Positions 1 to 6,280 of a stretch of 7,947 nt of DNA are shown here, piece after piece (the first letter of the stretch is position 1; every line of letters begins with the position of its first letter). This DNA comes from an uncultured Roseburia sp. (GTDB lineage Bacteria; Bacillota_A; Clostridia; Lachnospirales; Lachnospiraceae). The position numbers and the translations under genes were made by a program. The notes below the pieces were generated by a model. The model worked only from the letters and a program-made list of their open reading frames with translations. It did not search any database and had not been told where the DNA came from. The stretch spans positions 1 to 7,947 of the forward strand of contig CAAEAE010000125.1 in assembly GCA_900753715.1 (NCBI GenBank), given 5' to 3'.

Positions 1-81
1 ACGTTCTTTCTGAAGCAGTGCTACCTGATCCAGGATCTCATCGCGTCCTTTCGGATCAAGGCCTGCGGTCGGCTCATCCAT
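1..81 (-). pseudogene. ecfA2: Fragment of ECF transporter ATP-binding protein, cut at Walker B
   Basis: Twenty-seven codons are open to the window's left edge and read [17 protein letters not shown] followed by [10 protein letters not shown]. This is the end of Walker B, the catalytic Glu and the D-loop of an ABC ATPase. The [14 protein letters not shown] form is typical of EcfA2 (CbiO-like) subunits, which power uptake of vitamins or metals by energy-coupling-factor transporters at the membrane. Similarity begins at the Met just before DEP. Upstream codons (PNF, then GMPNF) do not fit the expected hydrophobic Walker B strand, and an in-frame TAG lies about 10 codons upstream. Walker A, the Q-loop and the signature motif are therefore missing here, so the piece cannot be a working ATPase by itself. 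It lies against the right end of the mobile element. The C-terminal part may continue beyond the window. The family call is secure; the reason for truncation is inferred. Confidence 0.75.
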
Positions 82-134
82 AAAATTGGGCATCCCTCTC
101 CCAGCCCTCTAAAACACTGGCTTTAACGTCAGAG

Positions 135-151
135 ACACGAGTGTATCGTGT
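135..151. repeat. Short inverted repeat downstream of the cargo gene
   Basis: ACACGA and TCGTGT form perfect 6-bp arms around the 5-nt loop GTGTA. The repeat starts 12 nt past the cargo gene's stop codon and lies close to the right end of the element. No T-run follows it in the transcribed direction, so it is a poor intrinsic terminator. It could be a recombinase core-type site or a weak stem-loop ending the cargo transcript; the sequence does not decide. Confidence 0.35.
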
Positions 152-163
152 TCACTATTATTC

Positions 164-1372
164 TCAAAGCGTTAGCTCTACTCCTTCTTGTTCCAGTGCA
201 GCACTCAACTGTTTTGCATAAGTCACCTGTCCACACTTTTTCATTCCATATAAGATTCTTAAACATATATTTCTTTGTTTTAGTTTTCTTATGAGATATG
301 TTCCGTCAAACGCCTTAGAGACTATGTCATCATGAACCTCTTCCAAATGTTCAACCGCTAAGAAACTATTACTCATCTCACTAAAACATAATAGTGTATT
401 TAATGTATTCATAGAAATGCTGGATAAATATTTTTTCAAAATCTCCCCATTCTTTTGTATTTTGCGTAAATCGAACCCTATCTCTTTACCCTTGTTGTCA
501 GATTTACTTTTCTCAGAATAGTATCTAACCAATGAAGCGTATTCTTTTAATTCATTTTCTGTAATTGACCCGAATACTTTCTCGCATCCAATATTTACCG
601 AAAACTCTCTATTTTCCTTAATTAGATTTACAGCATCTGAAAATTCTTTACTTCCGAGATGATATTCTTGCTTAATCTCATCTTTGACTTCTTTGAATTT
701 CTCTGTTCTCCATTCTTCATATACAGGAAGCCGCTTCGAAATATCCCATATATCTGCTCTCGACAAGCTCTTGGTAAATGTTCCTAGCGAATATTCAAAG
801 ATACAATTATCCAGAAAATATATCAAATCATCAAATTTTTTCATTACTTCCTTAAATTCTGTTTCTAACAATTCAATACTTACATGAGAAATTTTGTTTT
901 TTATCATATGTGGTTCATCTTCTTTATTTAGTTCATATTTGAAGGCATCCCCCTCTTCATCGAAATAATAAAAGTAAATCATATCTTCTATATTCTCAAA
1001 ATATGCAGGAATTCTTCTGTCAATATTCTTCTTATCACATGCTAATTTATATAGGCATTCAATACTATGCGTGTGTAATTCTTTTTTTCTTTCCTTTAAG
1101 ACTTCCTCAGAATAACATATCCCTTTCTTTTCCTCTATTCGCCATAACATTTTTATGACAATCTTCAAAGATAGCTCAATGCTGTGTCTGGCGTTATAAA
1201 CGATAGGATATACTAACAGATCTTCAACTTCGGAACCTGTTTTCAATGATTCCGTCAGAAGTTCAACGGTACGCTTGAACCCATTTCTTATATCCTCATC
1301 GGTAGTTCCCCCATTGTCACCTACGCATGCAATAATTGTATCTTCTTCATGAAATTCAAACGGATTTTCCAT
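164..1372 (-). CDS. Cargo protein of unknown function with HEPN-like N-terminal region
   Basis: A 402-aa acidic, lysine- and glutamate-rich protein with no signal peptide or clear membrane segment, so probably cytosolic. ATG at 1372 follows AAAGAGGATG at suitable distance. I do not recognise the full protein. Residues about 55-75 contain NARHSIELSLK, and residues 100-110 contain HTHSIECLYKL. A RHxxELxLK helix followed by an H-S/D/N-L-x-x-L helix, then an aromatic-rich stretch and an acidic turn with Gly (YFYYFDEEG, 133-141), recalls uncharacterised HEPN-fold proteins often seen in defence islands. RKKELH (95-100) formally fits R-x4-H but sits at a different place from the usual HEPN catalytic motif. 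The C-terminal half (about 200-402) is helical with no motif I can name. The gene is more AT-rich than its neighbours, lies alone after tnpC, and has its own promoter with palindromes. The CDS is certain; the HEPN link is a motif-level inference, and no enzymatic activity is claimed. Confidence 0.85.
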   Translation of the reverse strand: MENPFEFHEEDTIIACVGDNGGTTDEDIRNGFKRTVELLTESLKTGSEVEDLLVYPIVYNARHSIELSLKIVIKMLWRIEEKKGICYSEEVLKERKKELHTHSIECLYKLACDKKNIDRRIPAYFENIEDMIYFYYFDEEGDAFKYELNKEDEPHMIKNKISHVSIELLETEFKEVMKKFDDLIYFLDNCIFEYSLGTFTKSLSRADIWDISKRLPVYEEWRTEKFKEVKDEIKQEYHLGSKEFSDAVNLIKENREFSVNIGCEKVFGSITENELKEYASLVRYYSEKSKSDNKGKEIGFDLRKIQKNGEILKKYLSSISMNTLNTLLCFSEMSNSFLAVEHLEEVHDDIVSKAFDGTYLIRKLKQRNICLRILYGMKKCGQVTYAKQLSAALEQEGVELTL

Positions 1373-1400
1373 CTTCTATCATCCTCTTTCTTCGAATTTA

Positions 1401-1414
1401 ACTTATCGATAAGT
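1401..1414. promoter_or_regulatory. 14-bp perfect palindrome at the cargo promoter, candidate operator
   Basis: ACTTATCGATAAGT is a perfect dyad without spacer. It lies about 29 nt upstream of the cargo start codon and overlaps the last three bases of the likely -10 box, so a bound dimeric repressor would block RNA polymerase. No DNA-binding protein is obvious in the cargo protein; the regulator could be host-encoded or the TnpC-like protein. Operator function is inferred. Confidence 0.45.
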
Positions 1415-1440
1415 ATATCATAAATACAATTTATGCACAC
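1412..1440 (-). promoter_or_regulatory. Probable promoter of the cargo gene
   Basis: On the minus strand TATACT (1412-1417) matches the sigma-A -10 consensus at five of six bases. The hexamer 17 nt upstream, GTGTGC (1435-1440), is a poor -35, so the promoter may be weak or need activation. The predicted start near 1405 leaves a short leader containing the AGAGG ribosome binding site. The spacer is almost entirely an inverted repeat. Confidence 0.4.
1419..1435. repeat. Interrupted palindrome filling the cargo promoter spacer
   Basis: CATAAAT and ATTTATG form perfect 7-bp arms around ACA. The dyad occupies the space between the weak -35 and the -10 of the cargo promoter and lies 4 bp from the 14-bp palindrome. 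Its position suggests a second regulator-binding site; an AT-rich dyad could also arise by chance. Confidence 0.4.
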
Positions 1441-1472
1441 CTTTTGTTATCTACACTTTTATATTCCAACCA

Positions 1473-1502
1473 CAACAACCGGGAAATTCTTCCCGGTCGT
1501 TG
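1473..1502. terminator. Strong stem-loop between tnpC-like gene and cargo gene
   Basis: The arms pair perfectly over ACCGGGAA/TTCCCGGT (1478-1485 with 1490-1497) around a 4-nt loop, then over CAAC/GTTG after one A-C mismatch, giving 12 paired positions. It begins 22 nt beyond the tnpC-like stop codon, where the operon should end. No clean U-run follows in either direction; on the minus strand the next bases are TGGTTGG. It is therefore an imperfect intrinsic terminator or another structured element that separates the recombinase operon from the cargo promoter. Confidence 0.4.
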
Positions 1503-1523
1503 CAGATTATTTTCTAATTCAGA

Positions 1524-1907
1524 TTATAAAGTTTTTAATACGTTCAGGTCTTTCTTGTTTAAGGCTTTTCTCAATCTTACATTTTCTTTTTCCATTTGCT
1601 CTTTTTCACGTTTCAGCTCCCGGATCTGTTCTTCTAATACATTGATCCGATTCTTCAGTACAATGTCACCTATGTATCTTTTGGGGTCTATCATTCCTGC
1701 CTGCTGCTCCAGAGCACGATCCATTTCTTTTCTGACCGTTTCATTCTTATAAAAGAATCCTCTGGACAATCCTGTCCTCTTTGTCAGTTTTGGGACCGTC
1801 ACTTTTTCCCGTTCTGTCAGCATCTGCCGGATTTCTGTCACTGCCCTGTTTACTTTTTCTTCACTGGCTTTTTTATTGCAGGCTATCATCGAATCGTATT
1901 TGTTCAT
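1524..1907 (-). CDS. tnpC: TnpC-like (DUF6262-type) transposition accessory protein
   Basis: This 127-aa protein has a length close to Tn554 TnpC (125 aa). Residues 20-70 include VTVPKLTKRTGLSRGFFYKN, a helix-turn-helix-like stretch (TVPKLTKRTGLSRGFFY), as expected for a DNA-binding adaptor. From about residue 85 to 120 runs a charged coiled coil (NVLEEQIRELKREKEQMEKE). In Tn554, TnpC is not strictly required but affects transposition efficiency and orientation of insertion. ATG at 1907 was chosen because GGAGG lies 6 nt upstream; the open frame reaches 1979 but lacks a better signal. The gene overlaps the end of the third recombinase by 35 nt, which suggests translational coupling. Identity to the family is judged from architecture and the DUF6262-like sequence pattern, not an alignment. 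Confidence 0.75.
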   Translation of the reverse strand: MNKYDSMIACNKKASEEKVNRAVTEIRQMLTEREKVTVPKLTKRTGLSRGFFYKNETVRKEMDRALEQQAGMIDPKRYIGDIVLKNRINVLEEQIRELKREKEQMEKENVRLRKALNKKDLNVLKTL

Positions 1908-3396
1908 ATTCTTCCTCCCATCCTTCCAGACATTCCAGTACCATCTTAGATAATCGGTTTCTTGTTTTTCGTGTATCATCTGCCAGTATTTTGTTGCTCA
2001 TCTTTCTGTAATACTTTACATTTCTCAGGCTTCTATGCCCCAGTAGTCTTGCGATTGTCCAGTCATCCACATGCATCTCGGCAAGCTTCATGCCATAAAT
2101 ATGCCGATACATGTGAGAACCGAATCCAAAATATTCTCCCTTATCATCTCGGAGATTTTCCTGATATATTTTATCTGTAATTTTTTGCTGGACTGTAGCA
2201 TATTTCATTGGTTTTGAAGGATCACTTAAACTTGTAAAAATGTATTTACCTTTTCCGTGCTCCTTTTCTCTGTATCGAATCGCTTCCTTTATTAAGACAG
2301 CCAGTTCCTGACTAATCGGTTTTTCATAAAAATGTGTTTTCATTTGGTGAATCTGTATTATGGTTTCACCGTCTTTTTCAATCAGGCAGTCTGTCCTGAG
2401 TGTCAGTGTATCTGACATTCTTGTTCCAAGCATTTGATGAATAAGCATAAGTCTCGCCGTCTGCACATCCACTTTCGTAAGGAAAGCATTAAATCGCTTT
2501 AATTCCTGATCGGAATAAATTTTGATTTCTCCCCTTATATCTGGTGGAATATCCCGATTCAAAATTAAATCCTTTACCTGCGGATATTGATAGACGTCAG
2601 CTACCATATTCAGCAATGCCCGCAGTCTCGTCAGCTCCGCCCGATATCTTTTTGTCCCGGTATCTTCTGTTTTCATGTATATCAAATACTCTTCCATGAT
2701 TTTCCTGTCCAGCTTTGAGCAGGAATCTACTTCTTTATTGTTTTCCTTCAGATATCTTGAAAACCTTCGAATGGCAGTCATTTCTTTTTTTACAGTACCG
2801 ATGCTTTCTGTTTTCAGTTGAAAATAAATTGCCTTTTTTACTTCCTCTCTGAGATCCTGCTGGGAGATTTCCTTAAAATTTATAATTCTGGTCGTGCGCG
2901 TCAAATCCTGTTTCACTTGTATATCAAGTTTTTCAAGTTGCCAGACATCCTTTGTCATCTCATCTACATCAGCATCTCTTAAATCAAGGAAATAATCTAT
3001 TAATCGGTCAATATAGTGTAATGTCTTTGCCTGTGATACCGTTTCATTCCCACAATGGGATTTTGAAATTTCTGTCAGGGGCAATCCCTGCTGTAAAAGC
3101 CATATTTTCATCTGCTGCTTCCATTTTTCTTTGTCCCAGTCCAAAAAACTTTCCGGTCTGTCTCTTCTGGTTTGCAGCATTTTACATAAATGATGGTAAA
3201 ATCTTCTCTCAGTATAAAATTTTTCCGCCCCAAGCTGTTGTCCTCTGTATTTCAGGAACTCCCTCATTTCTTTCTGCATCTGTACAGACGGCAGTAAATC
3301 AAGGTCATACGAAGGTTCTGTTCCCATTCGTATTTTTGAAATTTCACTTGCTTTCTCATAAGAGTCCAATTTTTTTATGTAAAATTTATTTTCCAC
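1873..3396 (-). CDS. Tyrosine recombinase, third of the transposase trio (TnpB-like)
   Basis: About 507 aa from a GTG at 3396. The C-terminal catalytic domain has all expected residues (numbered from this GTG): Arg326 in LGTRMSDTL, Lys353 in QMKTHFYE, His428 and Arg431 in HMYRH, His454 in LLGHRS and the likely nucleophile Tyr463 in NVKYYRKM. The N-terminal 300 residues hold the core-binding region and an extended family-specific part. It should cut and rejoin element ends together with the two upstream recombinases. The start is uncertain: the open frame extends to an ATG at 3492, which would overlap the preceding gene by 107 nt. The GTG overlaps that gene's stop region by only 11 nt but has a poor ribosome binding site, so it may depend on reinitiation. 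Tn554 encodes only two tyrosine recombinases, so this is an extra member. Confidence 0.85.
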   Translation of the reverse strand: MENKFYIKKLDSYEKASEISKIRMGTEPSYDLDLLPSVQMQKEMREFLKYRGQQLGAEKFYTERRFYHHLCKMLQTRRDRPESFLDWDKEKWKQQMKIWLLQQGLPLTEISKSHCGNETVSQAKTLHYIDRLIDYFLDLRDADVDEMTKDVWQLEKLDIQVKQDLTRTTRIINFKEISQQDLREEVKKAIYFQLKTESIGTVKKEMTAIRRFSRYLKENNKEVDSCSKLDRKIMEEYLIYMKTEDTGTKRYRAELTRLRALLNMVADVYQYPQVKDLILNRDIPPDIRGEIKIYSDQELKRFNAFLTKVDVQTARLMLIHQMLGTRMSDTLTLRTDCLIEKDGETIIQIHQMKTHFYEKPISQELAVLIKEAIRYREKEHGKGKYIFTSLSDPSKPMKYATVQQKITDKIYQENLRDDKGEYFGFGSHMYRHIYGMKLAEMHVDDWTIARLLGHRSLRNVKYYRKMSNKILADDTRKTRNRLSKMVLECLEGWEEEYEQIRFDDSLQ

Positions 3397-5143
3397 GTTT
3401 GCACTTCTTGATTCCTGATGCCAGGCTGTTTTCTCCTTTCTTGAAAAACTCCTGATTCGCTGCTGAAATTTTCTTTGGCATAAAATCCACATACTGCTGT
3501 GTCATCTCTTCATAATCATGTCCCAGATAGTCCCGGATACTCTGAAGAGGGACTTCGTCATCATATAACAGAGTCGCTATCGTATGGCGGAAATCATGTG
3601 ATTTAAAATCATACCCTTTGAAAATATCCTGCCTCTTATTAAACAGTTCTTTCATTTGCCACTTAAACGAACCATACTGATATGCCCCTCCCCGTTTGTT
3701 TTGAAAAACATAATCCTCACTTCCAATATGATATTTTTCCAAATATCTTTTCATAATCTTATAAAGAACATCTGGAATCGGTACTCTTTTGTATGTTCGC
3801 ATTTTCATCTGATAAACCTGTATCCACGCATCTCTTCCCTGCCAGGAATAAGCATCCCCTTTCAGGGTGCATACTTCACTGATCCTTAGTCCAATCAGCA
3901 TAGAATGTAAAAGGATCAATCTTGGAATTTCAGGGAAATTTTTTAATTCTCTCAGAATCCTCTCATATATTTCCATCTCTACGCTTCGGTTATTATGACA
4001 ATGTATTTCTTTTTTCAAATAATACTCATAACGAAATGGTATCCTGTCTATGATTTCTTTCGTCTGCAGATATTCATATAGCTGATAGATTGCTATAACA
4101 ATATCATTAAAATAAGAAGCTTCTTTTAACTCAATTGTCTGGAAATATTTTTTTATTTCGGTTTCTGATGCAAGTTTCAGCTCCATCGCGGTTTCTTTTT
4201 CCATCCACATGGCAAATGCCAGAATCCTGTAGAATTCGGCTTGTATGCCACTCATTGCCAAATGTGTAACACCCAGACAGTATTTCATGTATTCCTGCAA
4301 AATTTCCCGGTTCTCTCTTTTTTCTATGCCCATAAAGGAAAATTTTTTCACAGGATTGGATGGGTTGACTCTATATTGTTCCAGATGCAGTCTTTCCAAA
4401 TACCAGACTGTTGAATCCCATAAAATATTCTTGGCATGGCAGAAAAGATATTTCTGACATTCTCGGAGTTCTCTTTCTGCAAGCTCTTTTGCATATGCCG
4501 TATCTGCATATTTTTCAAGTTTATCGGCCTGTACCTGTGTAATATATCTTAAATCCTCAATATGTTCCTGCATACAAAATTGATATACCACCTTCAAACC
4601 GTTTAACCGCATTGTGCATTCTCTCAGCATTATGTCACGCAGTACGACATCTTCGATAATTTCTAAAAGCTGACGCTTGCATAGTTCTGAGCCGTTTACA
4701 CGAAAATCCCAAACTAATTTATCAATAGCAACTTTGCAGTCATATCTTTCTGCGATTGCCGGATTTGGGTGATATGGTAAAAAGAGCAGTTCTTGGATTA
4801 AATCTGTATTCTTTGCTATCTCCTGTTTTCCTTTTAACGTATTGGCATGCTTTCTGATTGCATATAATTTTGCCTTATCCATTCCACGTAAATAGCTGCG
4901 TACTACTGAATCAGAATAAGTGCTTTTCAGATATTTCTTATAATCCACTCTAAGCTCATAATCGATGTCTGCTATATGCCACACTTCATTTTTTACCAAG
5001 TATGCTTTCAGACAGCCTTTTCCAGAGTTGCTGTCCATGCTTTCATCTAATTCCCGGCTCAGTTCTTCTATCTTCTTTTCCCGTTCTTCACTTGATGTCC
5101 ATTGTTCTTCCGGCTCCCAAGCAAACACCCTTCTTGCCGGCAT
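3386..5143 (-). CDS. tnpB: Large tyrosine recombinase, TnpB-like
   Basis: This 585-aa protein is near the size of Tn554 TnpB (about 630 aa). Its catalytic domain lies in the last third: Arg420 in IGLRISEVC, Lys447 in QMKMRTYKR, His516 and Arg519 in SHDFRH, His542 in YLGHDYEE and Tyr551 in QQYVDF, so the set is complete. The first about 370 residues are a long, helix-rich, cysteine- and aromatic-containing region that is typical of large TnpB-like recombinases and is probably involved in DNA binding. ATG at 5143 lies 6 nt beyond the tnpA stop. Its AGGAGGTGA ribosome binding site is made from the last two Arg codons and the stop of tnpA, so translation of the two is coupled. The role is strand exchange during excision and insertion, together with TnpA. 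Symbol given by position and architecture. Confidence 0.88.
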   Translation of the reverse strand: MPARRVFAWEPEEQWTSSEEREKKIEELSRELDESMDSNSGKGCLKAYLVKNEVWHIADIDYELRVDYKKYLKSTYSDSVVRSYLRGMDKAKLYAIRKHANTLKGKQEIAKNTDLIQELLFLPYHPNPAIAERYDCKVAIDKLVWDFRVNGSELCKRQLLEIIEDVVLRDIMLRECTMRLNGLKVVYQFCMQEHIEDLRYITQVQADKLEKYADTAYAKELAERELRECQKYLFCHAKNILWDSTVWYLERLHLEQYRVNPSNPVKKFSFMGIEKRENREILQEYMKYCLGVTHLAMSGIQAEFYRILAFAMWMEKETAMELKLASETEIKKYFQTIELKEASYFNDIVIAIYQLYEYLQTKEIIDRIPFRYEYYLKKEIHCHNNRSVEMEIYERILRELKNFPEIPRLILLHSMLIGLRISEVCTLKGDAYSWQGRDAWIQVYQMKMRTYKRVPIPDVLYKIMKRYLEKYHIGSEDYVFQNKRGGAYQYGSFKWQMKELFNKRQDIFKGYDFKSHDFRHTIATLLYDDEVPLQSIRDYLGHDYEEMTQQYVDFMPKKISAANQEFFKKGENSLASGIKKCKRGK

Positions 5144-5149
5144 CTATCT

Positions 5150-6280
5150 TCACCTCCTGCTTTCCAAAAACTGTTCTACTCCGTAAAGTTTGGAATATCG
5201 GCGGTAAAATTCCTGACTTGCTGTTTTCAGCTTGTCATCTAAAACATTCAGATATCGTATGGTTGTATCGAGATGCTTGTGTCCCAGTGCCTGGCTGATC
5301 ATTTCCAGCGGCCAGTCTGCTTCCCACCTCGTATTTGCATAATATCTTCGAAGCATGTGCGGTGTGATCTTGATCCCAGTCTTTTTCTCCATGCGTTCAA
5401 ACATATCGTAGACGCTGTCTACTCTTAACGGCTTCCCTATGGTATCCCCTTTGATGTTAATAAACAGGTATTCCTGTTTTTGCAGGATGTCCCAGTATTC
5501 CCCGATATAATAAAGCAGGAATTCAAAGGTATCATCGCTCACCCGTCCTCTTCGCTCTTCGGCATTTTTTGCTCTTGCATCGTTTTCATTATCATCCCGG
5601 AAGTCTACCCGGATCTCATGGTTTTCGTAATCGATGTCTTTGGTATAATCAATTCCCAAAATTTCACCGATGCGGAATCCCAGTTCCGATGTCAGTAAGA
5701 TCAACACCTGATCCCTGCAGTTTGTACAGGCTTCTAAAATCGTTACGATTTCGTTCCGTTCGGCTGCCCGGACGTTTCGTTCCTCTTCTTTTAAGTATCC
5801 TTTAAATGACCGGGAGCGGATGGTTCTTCTGACCCCGATGGCATTTGCCTTTGTGATCGGCTGATTATAGGATAATACCGACAGGCAGGAACCGTTATTT
5901 CTGACTACTTCTAAAAAAGAATAAAACCTGAACACTTCTTTTAAGTAAGCGTTACAGGTTTTATTCTGCGGTTCTTTATCCAAATTGTCGGTATGTTTCC
6001 CGGCTTTCAGCCATTTCAGATATTCTGCGAAAAAATCATATTGCGTTTCGTAATCCATTCCATAGACATCTTCTGCTTCATGTTCTTCTTCCAGCAGATA
6101 TTCCCAGTAGTAGGCAAGGGCAAATGCATTTCTCCGTATAGTATTCGGGGAACGGTTTGCCCGCACCTGATGCATTAGATACTTGCTTGGCAGCAACACC
6201 ATTTCCAGTGTTTCCATATCCCGTATAAAGAAATATTTTACGGAACCTTCTCGCTGCATTTCCACTTTATATCGCTTCAT
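5150..6280 (-). CDS. tnpA: Tyrosine recombinase/integrase, TnpA-like
   Basis: A 376-aa phage-integrase-fold protein, close to Tn554 TnpA (361 aa), first gene of the recombinase operon. The N-terminal SAM-like core-binding domain contains RSPNTIRRNAFALAYYWEYL (about 43-62). Catalytic residues are Arg203 in LGFRIGEIL, likely Lys238 in RAKNAEERR, His308 and Arg311 in PHMLRRYY, His334 in LGHKHLDTT and nucleophile Tyr343 in IRYLNV. ATG at 6280 was chosen because AAAGGAGG lies 8 nt upstream. The frame is open to a GTG at 6313, but that start has no ribosome binding site and overlaps the promoter. It is expected to recognise the element ends and catalyse strand exchange with its two partners. Compared with the two following genes it is somewhat less AT-rich. 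Confidence 0.9.
   Translation of the reverse strand: MKRYKVEMQREGSVKYFFIRDMETLEMVLLPSKYLMHQVRANRSPNTIRRNAFALAYYWEYLLEEEHEAEDVYGMDYETQYDFFAEYLKWLKAGKHTDNLDKEPQNKTCNAYLKEVFRFYSFLEVVRNNGSCLSVLSYNQPITKANAIGVRRTIRSRSFKGYLKEEERNVRAAERNEIVTILEACTNCRDQVLILLTSELGFRIGEILGIDYTKDIDYENHEIRVDFRDDNENDARAKNAEERRGRVSDDTFEFLLYYIGEYWDILQKQEYLFINIKGDTIGKPLRVDSVYDMFERMEKKTGIKITPHMLRRYYANTRWEADWPLEMISQALGHKHLDTTIRYLNVLDDKLKTASQEFYRRYSKLYGVEQFLESRR

Noticed and set aside
94..110. CCCTCT repeated at 94-99 and 105-110 near the right junction.
   Set aside because: Two short low-complexity pyrimidine words; nothing comparable at the left end.
105..120. GTGTTTTAGAGG on the minus strand resembles the start of a type II CRISPR repeat.
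   Set aside because: It occurs once, with no second copy, no spacer pattern and no cas gene; chance similarity.
457..1372. RKKELH in the cargo protein (residues 95-100) fits the HEPN R-x4-H ribonuclease motif.
   Set aside because: It lies in a lysine-rich loop between the two helices rather than at the expected late helix, so I do not claim catalytic activity from it.
1873..3492. Both long-frame overlaps (tnpB/third recombinase and third recombinase/tnpC) measure 107 nt.
   Set aside because: The coincidence depends on using the farthest upstream ATGs, which are not the supported starts.
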